Below, piece after piece: positions 13,021-25,772 of a stretch of DNA of 64,000 nt. The position numbers and the translations under genes are program-made. Under the pieces are notes generated by a model that saw nothing but the letters and a program-made list of their open reading frames with translations, was not told the DNA's origin and did no database searches. This stretch comes from Amphiura filiformis (taxonomy: Eukaryota > Echinodermata > Ophiuroidea > Amphilepidida > Amphiuridae): assembly GCF_039555335.1 (NCBI RefSeq), contig NW_027305496.1, forward strand, positions 1-64,000. The letters run 5' to 3'. Each line of letters starts with the position of its first letter. Position 1 is the first letter of the stretch.

Positions 13021-15441
13021 GATAACTGATTGATTAATTGATTTAGAGATTCATTTATACTGATATTTAGTCATATATTGATTTAGAAAGTTTAAAAGTA
13101 TTATTTGTAGGCCTTTGTATTTATTCTGGTTCTGATTTTATTGATACTGATATTTTTGTTAATTTTTTAATTTTTGGCAGCATTCGTTACATTATAACAC
13201 GCTGTGTTATGAATTTGCAACACCTTTTTACATATTGATATCGTTGAGGCATGTTATGATAGGCCTACTTATGATCATCACAATACATCCATAAACGTGT
13301 TAATGCAGTAACCGTAGCGTTAGGGGCACGAAAGCCCCCCCCCCCCATTGATCTGAAATATTAGAAAATCCCATAGGAAAACTGCCGAAAACGGCTTGTG
13401 CCCCTCCCCCCTCATCAGAACCGGATGCAACGCCTTCTATACTTTTTCATTCAATTAATTAATAGTAATGCGTTGAGTTTTTAAAAAGTAATATCCGCCT
13501 TTTTTCTGTCTTTTTGAAATGACATACGGTACTTGTTACAAAAACAAATCAGCATGAAAAACATTTTTTTTTCGTCAGAGGCAGATATTTGGCCTATTCA
13601 GTGTCATAAAGCTACAAAATAGACGATCTTTTAAAATCATTTTTAAATGGCTATTTATTTTTCAACCTTATTGTTTGTATTTGTAATGTTCACACAATCT
13701 GAACATGTGCTTGTAGGACAACGATTTTGAATTAAACATGTTAATTGTGATATTTTAATTCCCTAGAACACCACAGTTAAGCGTCCAAAATTGTAAGTGG
13801 GTTTTCTTTTATTTAACCTCATTATTTCGCTAAAATTACTCGAAAACCGTCCTAAGAGTTGTTTTTACTAATAAACATTTCATAATTTTGGGCAAAGGAT
13901 AGCCAAATAGTTGACCGAAATCGTATATTTGCACCAATATTGGACTGAAATCGTATATTAACATTACCGCCCCTTCGTGGCTTTATTGCAAGCCAAAGTG
14001 TGGTACGAGATTACTTGAAATATATATTTCAGAGTTGAAAGAGTTTCAACCCTACGAATATATTTCTGAAATATGTCTCTCTGATTGGTTGATGGTCAAG
14101 AGGATTACGGCATCCTCAAAGTCCTTGCTGTAATTCTCTAATCGATATCTATTATAGGACCGATCTTCTGAAATCCATACAACCGTGTCAAATGAAATAG
14201 TCTCGAATCATAATTCGTGCACGATACAACGTTGATACGTCAGATTTCGGAATTTTATTAAAAATCGGCATAAATCACATTGAACAGGTTGAATGCTGGC
14301 AAAAGTAGATAAAATAACTATGGGTCGAATTTACATTAATCAGTGTCCTGGGGCCAGGATAACATTTAGGACTCCTTCGAATTCTAAAACAATACTTCCC
14401 CAAATGTCCTTGCTTTCATTTTCTCATTTAATTTGTTTTAATTTTAATTAATTTCTTTATCCACTGGCTCTCTGGTAAATCCGGTATAGCCAAATATTTC
14501 TTGTCCATTACCCGTGTTAATCTATTTATTTATTAAAATGAACCATCTATTAAATTCCTATAATACAATGTATAGGCCTAGTGTATTTGATAACAAATTT
14601 GTTTTTATTTTTGATTGGAATTTGGGTTCCATTACACGATTTCATAATAAGATATGTTTGGGCATGGCGGAATTAGTGTATGATTAAAAATAGACATACT
14701 CTTAGGCCCCCTTTTTTAATGTTTGTAGGCCTACATTATTGATATCAATATTTATGTACAAAATGCAAAAGAATGTATATATATTTGATTGTTTTGTAAA
14801 CATTAAATTTGATGTTTACTCATAATTATGTCTGGAAAGTCAGGGAAAAACTAAGGAGTATCGGTATTTAGTTTCCTGGGAAAGTGGATCAGATGAGCAG
14901 TGAGTAAAACATTTGCCCTAAATCTTTATTTGATTTTTATTGTTTTATGAATTTATTAGGGCTACTGGTAAAGTGCAGAAAAAACCTCCAAACGCAGTCA
15001 TTTTTCATCAGCAGCAGTAGAAATTTCTCTTGCATAGGTTTTCAACTGATTCAACTCGTCGTGGCACGTATATTTATTGCACGTGTAATACTTTTTGACG
15101 TCACGAAAAGTATTGTACATACAATATTGTACGTACAATACGGAGTCTGAAGCTAGCCTTACACTGGTCATGGAAATAGTAGATCTACTATTTCCATGCA
15201 CTGGTAAGCGACCTCAAAATTGCTTTGATTGCATTATCAAAATCAATCGATTGGGATACCAAGTACTTGAGATGACTTGAGAGTCCCAGTTATGTAATAG
15301 ATGCGGTTGAATGATGGCCCGAATGATGGGCGGGGCTATTTTCCATATTTGGATTCATGACGTAACTTATCGACTGGTTTGGTTTTGGTCACTGTTTATT
15401 ATAATGAGGGTGCACTGCTGGGGGTAGCGACCGGATATGTA

Positions 15442-15493
15442 AGGACCAACGCCTGACGGCGTTGATTATGGTGCTAAATATTGCGTTGGTCCT
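15442..15493. repeat. tiny inverted-repeat element AGGACCAACGC, copy 2
   Basis: 52 bp bounded by AGGACCAACGC and GCGTTGGTCCT, in opposite orientation to the copy at 9290-9331. The near-identical outer flanks (GTATGGACTA) mean the two could also be ends of one larger unit. Confidence 0.65.
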
Positions 15494-15789
15494 GTATGGA
15501 CTACCTTGGGCCTACATATTAGTACTGATATATCATACGCTGGCGAAATTACGTAATTAATCGGATTAATTAACATACTGAGCAATAGGTGAAAACAATT
15601 TTGACAAAAGGAGTTGTCCTTGTCAATTTGTAGACATGTACTTTTGATTATTTACATAGCTTCTTCTCCAATCACTGTGTAAAACATCCATCCAAAAATC
15701 TGATTGCTATTATTATATGGATGAATGGACATATCACAAAAGGATTGCTTATCTCAATAGGGCATGTACTTAAGCATTTTTTTTAACTG

Positions 15790-16290
15790 ACCGGCGTTAT
15801 TGCATAAAGGCGCAGGATTGGTCATTGCACAAATAGCCTTCAATTGCAAGAAAGTGTGCAATTTGTATAAATAGCACAAATTGCACAAATAGCCAGTTGC
15901 TTAAGCAATTTTCACAAATTGCATAAATAGCCACAGATAGTTGCAATTGATGCAATCTATGTCGGACAAATTGCATAAATAGCGACAGGTGTTGCAATTT
16001 GTGGAATTTATGTCAGTAAATTGCACGAATAGCCTACAGTTGCAGGAAAGTGTGCAATTTGTACAAATAGCACAAATAGCAACGTATGTAAGCAATTTTT
16101 ACAAATTGCATAAATAGCCACAGGTGTTGCAATTTGTGCCATTTATGCCAGTTAATTGCACAAATTGCCTACCGTTGCAATAAAGTGTGCAATTTGTATA
16201 AATAGCACAAATAGCCATGTACGTAAGCAATTTTTACAAATTGTAGAAATAGCCACAGGTGTTGCAATTTATGCAATTTATAAAAGCAAT
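15790..16290 (+). repeat. degenerate TTGCACAAATAGC satellite
   Basis: Irregular repetition of TTGCATAAATAGCCACAGGT, GTGTGCAATTTGTATAAATA and TTGCACAAATAGC, with spacings of about 137 and 195 bp. The same words occur in the ordered array at 19866-21688, so this appears to be an older or recombined relative. Confidence 0.75.
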
Positions 16291-16475
16291 GAGGACAATA
16301 TCTGAGTTGCTTCCAGTAAGCGCTATTTGTGCAATTGGTGGAAAGAAAATTTAAGGAAGAATGATACGTACGAGGATGCTTATAAGCAAAAAGAAAAATC
16401 CGTCAACCACCCTAACTACGGTTACACTCAACTTTTCCGGGCTCGCGCTGCGCCATTTCTTTCAAGAACCGCTTT

Positions 16476-16478
16476 CAT

Positions 16479-16531
<53 letters not shown>
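16476..16531. repeat. (ATC)n microsatellite
   Basis: About 18 ATC units. They directly follow a partial copy (16333-16475) of the module that repeats at 17910-18850, and directly precede the 405-bp dispersed repeat. Histidine- and serine-run open frames here are artefacts. Confidence 0.9.
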
Positions 16532-16534
16532 TAT

Positions 16535-16939
16535 AGTAGGGATAACCATCAAAATTTCATGTTGACCCTATTGCTACAAAAGATTGTTTTCTGAGTAGAA
16601 CTAATCAACAGAAGTATTTTGGTGGTTAAATGGTCAAAATCGGTCAAAACCTTTTCGAATTATGAATTATCAAAGTTTCCCATTCTGACCGGTCATTGGA
16701 ACGAAATAAAATGACAAGGTCCAAAAATAGCAGTTGGGAGCAAAATTGGCATAAGCATATATTTACCTTTATATATTTCTTTATTTTAACATATTTGCAA
16801 ACATGAAACAAGCATATTGTGAAAGTATCAAAGGGTTTCTTATGAAATGGCACTTAACTAGTCACTGGCATAACTTATTTTTTCAAACCAAGGCATTGAA
16901 ATCATGCATTTAGAGGACATTTGCCAAAAATCATCCAAG
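16535..16939 (+). repeat. 405-bp dispersed repeat, copy 2
   Basis: Nearly identical to 7249-7653 and with the same length. Further right, 17100-17310 resembles 9765-9885, so both regions carry the same broader repeat family. Confidence 0.8.
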
Positions 16940-17909
16940 ATAGCCGATATGGCACAAAATCAAAATTGCAAAGTAGGTGAACTTTTTTTTCACAACCAAG
17001 AATTTCAATGTTATTGGGTTTAATATGACCAATTAGTAGGTGTATGTAAACAAAATCTTAAGTTTTGAAGGTCATTGACTCATTCACAACAATAGAGATT
17101 ATCCTCATCATGCTCATGTGTATTCCTGTAGTATTCCTCATTCAAACCAAAGTAGCACTCAATACATTATGAGTATCTTTGTTCAAACCAATTCAATGCT
17201 TGACCTCGGAGTTACCTGCATGACTATCGCGGGCTATTTTGAAACAGTTATGGTTGCACATTCAGGTACTTCTTTTGAAAGTCCTAAACAAGGTATAGCC
17301 AGCAGCAAGTTGTAGATATTATAGGCCTAAATATAAGAAAACGTTTAGGGTTAAGATCAGGTGAACAATACATCGAATGAGCACGAAACTTCACATTTAT
17401 GTTCAGAAAGGTGTCTTCTTAACATGATTTGAAAGGAATATAAAAATTCCAAAGGGAAGCTGGTGATTTAATTTGTAACTCGAGATCTACTTGTTCAATT
17501 TTTTAACCTTTTTACAGAGGGTATGATAGAGGTATTACTGGCAACTCTGCCAAATTACAGCTCAGTAGGCCACGTTTTTCACCTGATCTTACTGATTTGA
17601 ATATTTTGTGCCATTCTTGAGCAGTACTAAACTCAGCCACTGGCAATTAAGCGCACTGTGGCGATGGACCAATTTTGACTCGCACTTACAGAAAAACAAA
17701 ATCAGTTATGTTGCTGTAATTTGCAAGATAGTTACAAAATATAATTGGCAGTAACTTCCCCAAATTTTACAGAAAAATATTGAAAAATAAAAGAATGAGA
17801 TCAATTTAGAAATGTATGTGCAAGCAGTGCACAGTTGAGCTCCCTGCATGTCTATGGGAGTGTTCTAATCAAGTTGATGGTTCATTGGTCATCCCTAATT
17901 ATAGTCAAA

Positions 17910-18173
17910 AGCTGCGTCGGCAGTGTGATGATATTATAATTATCCAATTCATCATCCGAGTCATACTGAATCTGAGGCATCGCCGTAGCGTTGTCCCATT
18001 GCTTTCGAGAACCGCCTTATTACAAACCGAGAAAATTTAAGGAAGAATGATACGTACGAGGATGTTTAGAAAGAAAAACAAGTCCGAAAACTCCCTAACA
18101 CTAACACTAAACTTTTCGGGGCTGCCTTAATCATCATCATCCTCATTATCATTATCATCATCATCGTCGTCAA

Positions 18174-18251
<78 letters not shown>

Positions 18252-18544
18252 ATTCATATTCATCATCATCATCATATTCATCATTATCGGAGTCATCATC
18301 ATCCTAGGCATCATCATTATAGTCAAAAGCTGCGTCGGCAGTATGATGATATTATATCCAATTCATCATCCGAGTCATACTGAATCTGAGGCATCGCCTT
18401 AGCGCTGTCCCATTGCTTTCGAGAACCGCCTTATTACAAACCGAGAAAATTTAAGGAAGAATGATACGTACGAGGATGTTTAGAAAGAAAAAACAAGTCC
18501 GAAAACCGCCCTAACACTAACACTAAACTTTTCGGGGCTGCCTT

Positions 18545-18592
<48 letters not shown>

Positions 18593-18850
18593 GAATCTGA
18601 GGCATCGCCGTCTTGTCATCCTCATCATCATGGTCATCATGATCATCCAAGTCTTCATCATGCGAGGCATCGTCATCAACAAAATTTCACGGTTGATTTA
18701 GCTATTATTCATGGGTAATTAGACTCCCAAAATAGCGCTGTCCCATTGCTGTCGAGAACCGCCTTATTACAAACCGAGAAAATTTAAAGAAGAATGATAC
18801 GTACGAGGATGTTTAGAAAGAAACAACAAGTCCGAAAACCGCCCTAACTA
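17910..18850 (+). repeat. tandem ~400-bp module ending in ATC runs
   Basis: A unit containing TGAGGCATCGCCGTAGCG, GAGAACCGCCTTATTACAAA and GATACGTACGAGGATG, followed by a long (ATC)n tract, recurs at about 17940, 18345 and 18735. The ATC tracts are 18130-18320 and 18546-18592. Methionine-run frames on the - strand are translations of the microsatellite. Confidence 0.8.
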
Positions 18851-19534
18851 TCCCAGCAAACACAAAAACGTTTAAAAAACGTTTTAAATTATTTATATTT
18901 TGGCTTTTGGTTTAGGTAAAAACGTTTTAATAACATTAAAATGTCAGGTTGTATAAAGGTCAAGATAACGTTTTAAAACGTTTTGTATGAAAACACACTA
19001 CAACAATATTTTTGTAATGTTTTCACAAAATGTTATTGTAAACTATTTTTGCCAAATATTTTGTCAATACTTAAATAACATTATGTTCAAATATTTGAAC
19101 CCAGCAAACACAGAAATGTTCTTAGAATGTTTTTTTCAAAACATTTTAATAACATTTAAATGTCGGGATATATAAAGTTTGTGAAAACATCTTTAAAACG
19201 TTATTGCAAATATTTTGGGCAAACATTTTTCGCAAAATATTTTTTCAACTCCAAAATAACATTCTGTTTAGAATGTTTTGTATCAAGTGTTCAAGAATGT
19301 TTTTGGAATGTTATTAAAACGTTTTTATACCCTTTATATAACCCGACATTTAAACGTTTTCTGTAAAACATTTTTGTTTGCTGAGCAGTAGATTATCAAA
19401 CAATGTTTTTTAAGGTTCTGAAAACGTTTTATACTCTTAATATACCCTTTATATAACCCGACATGTAAACGTGTTCGGACAACCTTTTATAACCTTTTGC
19501 GAATGATGTCGAAAACGTTTTGTGTTTGCTGGGA
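18851..19534. mobile_element. compound CCCAGCAAACAC / AACGTTTT element
   Basis: Inverted ends TCCCAGCAAACACAAAAACG and the complement enclose AACGTTTT-rich DNA. A second pair of the same ends (about 19100 and 19385) is nested inside, so two or more elements are stacked. Relatives lie at 26589-26910 and 30545-30870, with fragments near 34985 and 41510-41640. Confidence 0.75.
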
Positions 19535-19710
19535 TGGTAACAGTCCGAAAACCGCCCTAACTACGGTAACACTCAACTTCTCGGGGCTCCCCTAATTTCA
19601 ATAACGCTAATACACCTTCATTCATTTTGTCATTATGCTTAGGCTTGGTTAGGGGAATGCTAATACATAAAATTTCCCGGTTGATTTAGCCCTTATTCCC
19701 GCTAATAGCC

Positions 19711-19835
19711 TAATCATCGTCGTCATCATCATCATCATTATCATCATCGTCGTCGTCAACATCATCATCATCATTATCATCATCATCATCATCATCATAT
19801 TCATCATTATCGGAGTCATCGTCATCTAGGCATCA
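19711..19835. repeat. ATC-rich microsatellite
   Basis: Interrupted ATC/GTC repeats resembling the tracts at 18130-18320. It directly precedes the satellite array. Confidence 0.85.
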
Positions 19836-19865
19836 TAACAGTGGACTTTTTTGCAAGGGGGGGGT

Positions 19866-21688
19866 AATTGCATAAATTGCACAAATTGCTGACGGCTGGA
19901 ATGGACTTGGTGATCAATGTCATAATTTCTCATATAGTCGGCACGTTAAAGCCCTTTCCACCAATTGCACAAATACAAAATAGCGATCATTGGAAGCAAC
20001 TAGGATATGAGAAAAATAATCTAAGTTCAAAATTGCATAAATTGCACAAATTGCTGACGGCTAGAAGGGAATTGGCGATCAATGTCATAATTGCTTATAT
20101 AGTCGGCACCTTAAAGCCCTTTCCACCAATTGCACAAATTGCACAAACAGCGATCATTGGAAGCAACTAGGATATGAGAAAAATAATCTAAGTTCAAAAT
20201 TGCATAAATTGCACAAATTGCTGACGGCTAGAAGGGAATTGGCGATCAATGTCATAATTGCTTATATAGTCGGCACCTTAAAGCCCTTTCCACCAATTGC
20301 ACAAATAGCGATCATTGGAAGCAACTAGGATATGAGAAAAATAATTTAAGTTCAAAATTGCATAAATTGCACAAATTGCTGACGGCTAGAAGGGAATTGG
20401 CGATCAATGTCATAATTGCTTATATAGTCGGCACCTTAAAGCCCTTTCCACCAATTGCACAAATTGCACAAATAGCGATCATTGGAAGCAACTAGGATAT
20501 GAGAAAAATAATCTAAGTTCAAAATTGCATAAATTGCACAAATTGCTGACGGCTAGAAGGGAATTGGCGATCAATGTCATAATTGCTTATATAGTCGGCA
20601 CCTTAAAGCCCTTTCCACCAATTGCACAAATTGCACAAATAGCGATCATTGGAAGCAACAAGGATATGAGAAAAATAATCTAAGTTCAAAATTGCATAAA
20701 TTGCACAAATTGCTGACGGCTAGAAGGGAATTGGCGATCAATGTCATAATTGCTTATATAGTCGGCACCTTAAAGCCCTTTCCACCAATTGCACAAATTG
20801 CACAAATAGCGATCATTGGAAGCAACTAGGATATGAGAAAATAATCTAAGTTCAAAATTGCATAAATTGCACAAATTGCTGACGGCTAGAAGGGAATTGG
20901 CGATCAATGTCATAATTGCTTATATAGTCGGCACCTTAAAGCCCTTTCCACCAATTGCACAAATTGCACAAATAGCGATCATTGGAAGCAACTAGGATAT
21001 GAGAAAAATAATCTAAGTTCAAAATTGCATAAATTGCACAAATTGCTGACGGCTAGAAGGAATTGGCGATCAATGTCATAATTGCTTATATAGTCGGCAC
21101 CTTAAAGCCCTTTCCACCAATTGCACAAATTGCACAAATAGCGATCATTGGAAGCAACTAGGATATGAGAAAAATAATCTAAGTTCAAAATTGCATAAAT
21201 TGCACAAATTGCTGACGGCTAGAAGGGAATTGGCGATCAATGTCATAATTGCTTATATAGTCGGCACATTAAAGCCCTTTCCACCAATTGCACAAATTGC
21301 ACAAATAGCGATCATTGGAAGCAACTAGGATATGAGAAAAATAATCTAAGTTCAAAATTGCATAAATTGCACAAATTGCTGACGGCTAGAAGGGAATTGG
21401 CGATCAATGTCATAATTGCTTATATAGTCGGCACCTTAAAGCCCTTTCCACCAATTGCACAAATTGCACAAATAGCGATCATTGGAAGCAACTAGGATAT
21501 GAGAAAAATAATCTAAGTTCAAAATTGCATAAATTGCACAAATTGCTGACGGCTAGAAGGAATTGGCGATCAATGTCATAATTGCTTATATAGTCGGCAC
21601 CTTAAAGCCCTTTCCACCAATTGCACAAATTGCACAAATAGCGATCATTGGAAGCAACTAGGATATGAGAAAAATAATCTAAGTTCAA
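19866..21688 (+). repeat. 11-unit satellite array, period ~166 bp
   Basis: Units begin AATTGCATAAATTGCACAAA at 19866, 20031, 20198, 20356, 20523, 20690, 20856, 21023, 21189, 21356 and 21523. Most are 166-167 bp and one is 158 bp. The first unit is the most diverged and the inner ones are almost identical, as expected from unequal exchange. Apparent open frames shift with the unit length and are not genes. Confidence 0.95.
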
Positions 21689-22129
21689 AATTGCTTATGG
21701 CCAGTACGTTAAAGCCCTTTGAACCCTTGTCTTTGCATTTACTTCTAGCTATTTGTGCTATTTGTACAATTTATATATGTGGCGAAATGTAAAATTTCCC
21801 TATACCTTAAGTATAGGAAATTTACTAAAACAACCAATCCTGCGCCTTTCTCCGTTATTGGGCGTTTTATCGGAGGTCACCGAGTAATGCCGAAGATCAA
21901 AATCGATTTTATGTATTGTGTATGTATCATAGGACGCTCGTATTAATTGTCTCTATGCGCTTGAGAATTCAACAATATAAATAATGGTAGCTCTATTATA
22001 ATACACATTAATGTTTTAAGCAGATAAAATTCCAAAATATAATACGTTTTCTGCCTTTGCTTGTCACGTGGTAGGCCTATGTTGAAGTTGCGATTATATT
22101 TTTAAATAAGTTTCAGCTGAATAACAAGA

Positions 22130-22210
22130 AGACAAGTGGCCTAGTGGTCTAAGGCGCTAGGCTCATAGAGTACTAAGCGTTGCGCCGTGAGTTCGAACCC
22201 CGCCTCTGCC
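22130..22210 (+). other. tRNA-like sequence (SINE head or tRNA pseudogene)
   Basis: A good pol III A box (TGGCCTAGTGG, 22137-22147) and B box (AGTTCGAACCC, 22190-22200) stand at tRNA-like spacing. The 7-nt acceptor halves do not pair and the T stem has a mismatch, so I do not call a working tRNA. A tRNA-derived SINE head is the simplest reading. Confidence 0.5.
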
Positions 22211-22375
22211 AAACTTTAAAAGAAGTAAATTAAAATTTGACTTTTTTTAATTTCATATTTGGGAAATGTGACTGGGAGAATTTATGTATGGTGTGGAGTG
22301 GTGTGATAGGGCATGTACTTTAACTGGCTCTTTATTGGGCGTTTTATCGGCAGTCAACGAGTAATGAAATTCATC

Positions 22376-22700
22376 AGTGGGGTTTAGATGCCTTATCTTA
22401 GGTTTATGTTCCTCATTTAGGGTTAAAGCGCCTTATTTGGGGGTTGGACTGCTTTATCGGCGGTCTACGTCCCTTATCTGGGGTTACGGCGCATTATCTG
22501 GGGTTTAGATGCCTTATCTGGGTTTAGACTGCGATATGCTAAGGTTAAGGCATCTTAGCCACAGGTAAGGAACGTAAACCCAGGATAAGGCCGTCTAAAC
22601 CACAGGTAAGGCGCCTTATCCCTAGATAAGGGATGTAAACCCAAGATAAGGCAGTTTAAACCCCATAGGCCTATAAGCTAGGGACATGAGCCCCAGATAA
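22376..22700. repeat. CCTTATCTGGGGTTTA minisatellite with inverted half
   Basis: Variants of GCCTTATCTGGGGTTTAGAT run at intervals of roughly 25-30 bp. From about 22560 the same words appear inverted (ATAAGGC..AAACC), giving a long degenerate palindrome. Confidence 0.75.
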
Positions 22701-22759
22701 GGCGGAAATGACACATTTATGCTTCTGCTTTCATTCAAAAATCACATTAATTTTACGCT

Positions 22760-23260
22760 CTACCAAATGGGGGCCATCTTGGATTTCTGGGCAAAAATTA
22801 TTTTGTAACGTCAAATTAATGTCAGATTCGGATTTCTTGGGGTCGACTTACCGGAAAAAGTGTCTTTGTACACGATTTTAGGTAATCTGGTTCAAAACTT
22901 ATTTTTTTCAAGATGGCGCCGGCAGCCACCATCTTGGATTTCTGTGTAAATATGAGTTCGTAATGTCAAAGTAATGTCAAATTTGAAATCCTTGTGGTCG
23001 ACTTATCCAAAAGTTGTCTTTGTACACGATTTAAGGTCCTCTTGTTCAAAACTAAATTTTTCAAGATGGTGCCGGCCACCATCTTGGATTTCTGGGTGAA
23101 AATGATGCCGTAATGTCAAACTAATGTCAGAATCGGAATCCTTGTACTCGACATATCCGAAAAAGTGTCTTTGTGCATGATTATAGGTGCTCTGGTTCAA
23201 AACTTAAATTTTCAAAATGGTGGTGGCGGCCATTTTGGATTTTGGCCTCTAGCGAAAAAT
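22760..23260 (+). repeat. CCATCTTGGATTTC tandem repeat
   Basis: Three units of about 150-158 bp, each with GCCACCATCTTGGATTTCTG, TAATGTCAAA, a GTCGACTTA-like site, GTCTTTGTACACGATT and TTCAAAAC. The array ends at GGCCATTTTGG near 23235. Confidence 0.8.
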
Positions 23261-24176
23261 GCCGGGATTTTCGCGAGGGACATGGTGGCTATTTTTTTTT
23301 CTAAATGGTCCATAGAAGTCGAATCAATCGTCAAACCTTACTAGCCAGAGAGTGGCCACCAAAGTGAACTTTTTCCCCTAACTATGACATTCTTTTATCA
23401 ACGGAAAAAACAGAAAATAAAAATAAATATTACTGAGATTTAGACCACATACACTGTGACCTTCACTTATTGTAATTATATATCCTATAGACTTTCTGGT
23501 TCAGTTTAGACTTTAGACTTTATACTTCCTTGTTCAGTTGGCGTCGAACGAGTCTAGAGGCAAGTTCACAGTCATGGTGATACTTCCAGTTTGACGACTC
23601 AACAATAATATGGCCATTTATGTAGTGTGATCATTATTATTAAGTAAGTTGAAATAATTCTTGTTTCCGAGTGAAGTTTAAGGCACATTCAGATATATTT
23701 TGTACAAACTTGTAAACCCATCAGCAAATGTTTTTAAACCGTACGTTTTTAAAAGCACTTTAACAGTGATGAAGCCTAAACGTTTCCATAATTCCCGGAT
23801 TTATACCAACCTTAAGTTAAAGGGCATGTATATTACCGATTCTTAAACACTTTAGAATGTTCTTGCAATCTTATTGGTTCTTACCCGTATGATATGACAC
23901 GATATCACACACTAGCGCGTGCGTGTCGACCCCGGTGTCGACGCGATACTCGTACGCGCTATTTGAACCAATCGGAGGTGCATACCAACAACCAGACTGA
24001 TCGATTCTAAGCTCTACAAAATGCTCTAGGTAATTCCTTGTAAAATGTAGGATTTAATTTGATTAAAATTTGGTATATTTATGATTAATTTGTTTATTTG
24101 AATTGAAGTGTTTAAGAATGAGAATAAAGGTATTGTTTTTAGCCGCTGTCGTGCATCTATCGTCTCATATAACACG

Positions 24177-24245
24177 CGACATCATTATTTTCGGTGAAAG
24201 ACAACTCGGCTTTGCCTCGTTGTTTGACTTAAAATAATGATGTCG
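24177..24245. repeat. 69-bp hairpin CGACATCATTATTTT
   Basis: Perfect 15-bp arms CGACATCATTATTTT enclose about 39 bp that itself contains an imperfect GACAACTCGGC / CCTCGTTGT pairing. Confidence 0.7.
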
Positions 24246-24774
24246 CCAGTGGCGTGCGCAGCACATTGAAAGTTGGGGGGAGGGGGCAGGTTGTTCAGTT
24301 CCCCCGAATGGAGTCTGATTAGGAGTGTAAGGTGCTGGCGAAATCAGTCATTTGGGGGGGGGGGGGAAGGACAATCCCTTTTTCTCTAAATGAAGTTTAA
24401 CTCCATTGAAAGAAAATAATTATTACATATTACAAGTTGACACTTGTTGCAATTTTTTATTCGTATTTTTCCTGAAAAAAGACCAATTGTGTTGGTAAAA
24501 TTCTGGCCAGGGCCGGATGGGTCCCCACAATGAAGATATTCTGTTCTCTTTTTCATTGTTAATATTGGAATGCTTCGTTATTAACAAATCATATTTGCCA
24601 AAAATATGTTGTATTTAATTGTAATTCCTATCACAGTAGGCATATGGGTCAAATTTTGCAACATTTCTTCATCTCTGTGGTGGCAATTTCAAATACTAGT
24701 ATTGTTATTTTATGCAGTGACCCATCAAACACAAAATGATCGTTTTTGTAGTCAAACCTTTTCATATGAAGGTC

Positions 24775-25185
24775 TTATGATGAGTGTCACCCCCGGTGTG
24801 GAAATAATTTATAAATATTCTTGACACCACTCGGGTGGGGCATACCTTCATTGGATTTCGAAATATGTCCATTTTGGCATTTCGAGATATGAAAAGGACC
24901 CAAAATATGAATACTGACCCAGGTCTCATGAGGAGTATCACCTCCATGGGAAAATAATTTTTAATAAAAAATCATAATTCTTTACTTTCATTTGAAACCA
25001 CTCGGGGGTCATACCTTCTTGGCATTTTGAGATATGAAAAGGACCCATATGAATATTGACCTGGGTCTTATGAATTTTTATGATGAGTGTCACCCCGGGT
25101 GGGAAAATATTTTTATTAAATTCTTTACTTTTTCCTCTTTCATTTAACACCACTCAGGGGGTCATACCTCCGTGGCATTTCAGTA
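24775..25185 (+). repeat. tandem repeat with CACCACTCGGG
   Basis: About three diverged units of 150-180 bp share ATGATGAGTGTCACCCC, CACCACTCGGGGGTCATACC and GAGATATGAAAAGGACCCA. Confidence 0.7.
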
Positions 25186-25303
25186 AGTAAGCTAGTAAGT
25201 AAGTAACATACACTTGTATGGGTCTACCGTCTATATCATTTCATGGTTCAGCAAAAAACACGGGAATTGGCATCAAGGTCTTTACTTTCTCAGTCATCCT
25301 ATT

Positions 25304-25452
25304 ATTGAAGACCGAATTAAAAAGACTAGTTTGCGTCTGACGTCAGGGCAAATGCGCGACGTGATTGGTTACTGACCTGCGCAGTACAGCATTCTTGGTC
25401 TGGTTGAATAGGACGTCATACGCAAACTAGTCTTTTTAATTCGGTCTTCAAT
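25304..25452. mobile_element. 149-bp MITE
   Basis: Inverted ends ATTGAAGACCGAATTAAAAA and their complement (about 41 bp each) enclose a short GC-richer core. No coding capacity. It sits 320 bp upstream of the first kinase exon. Confidence 0.75.
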
Positions 25453-25550
25453 CCTATATACTTCTTGTTTGTGACAACTTTACTTCGAGATCCTGGTTTC
25501 GCTGTGACATCATCACCCAATTGTTCCGCAACCAGGAAACAATATACAAC

Positions 25551-25685
25551 TATTGAATGTTTATAAGTTCAATGGTAAGAATATTTTCAGTAGGTGAAAT
25601 ATGGACTCGGCCTCGTTGAATAGAACAGTTCATATTTCACCGAATGAAAATATTCTTTCCATTGAATTAATAAAAACATTCAATA
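25551..25685. mobile_element. 135-bp foldback upstream of the kinase exon
   Basis: Inverted arms of about 50 bp (TATTGAATGTTTATAAGTTC onward, then AAAATATTC and TGAAATATG) surround a short loop. It ends about 80 bp before the acceptor of the kinase exon. Confidence 0.75.
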
Positions 25686-25772
25686 TTTTCTTATATAACT
25701 CATTTAATATTTATTTATTTAATTAATTAATTTATTTATTTATTTATTTATTTATCACACATAGATACATCG

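Larger units (their letters stand above)
12331..15152. mobile_element. 2.8-kb element with 82-bp terminal inverted repeats
   Basis: The left end 12331-12412 (CTTCAGACTCCGTATTGTAC onward) and the right end 15071-15152 are nearly perfect inverted copies. The interior has no recognisable transposase and carries a nested palindrome at 12461-12656 and a TTTA microsatellite. It is probably a large non-autonomous DNA transposon. I cannot see a convincing target duplication. Confidence 0.65.

Noticed and set aside
18066-18682. Methionine-rich and histidine/serine-run reading frames
   Set aside because: They are translations of (ATC)n microsatellites and vary with tract length.
19868-20170. 100-codon frame at the start of the satellite array
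   Set aside because: The unit length is not a multiple of three, and the frame is closed by the next unit.
19866-21688. CRISPR array
   Set aside because: Whole ~166-bp units are repeated head to tail with no unique spacers, in a eukaryotic context: this is a satellite.
22130-22210. Functional tRNA gene
   Set aside because: A and B boxes are good, but the acceptor halves do not pair and the anticodon stem is poor.
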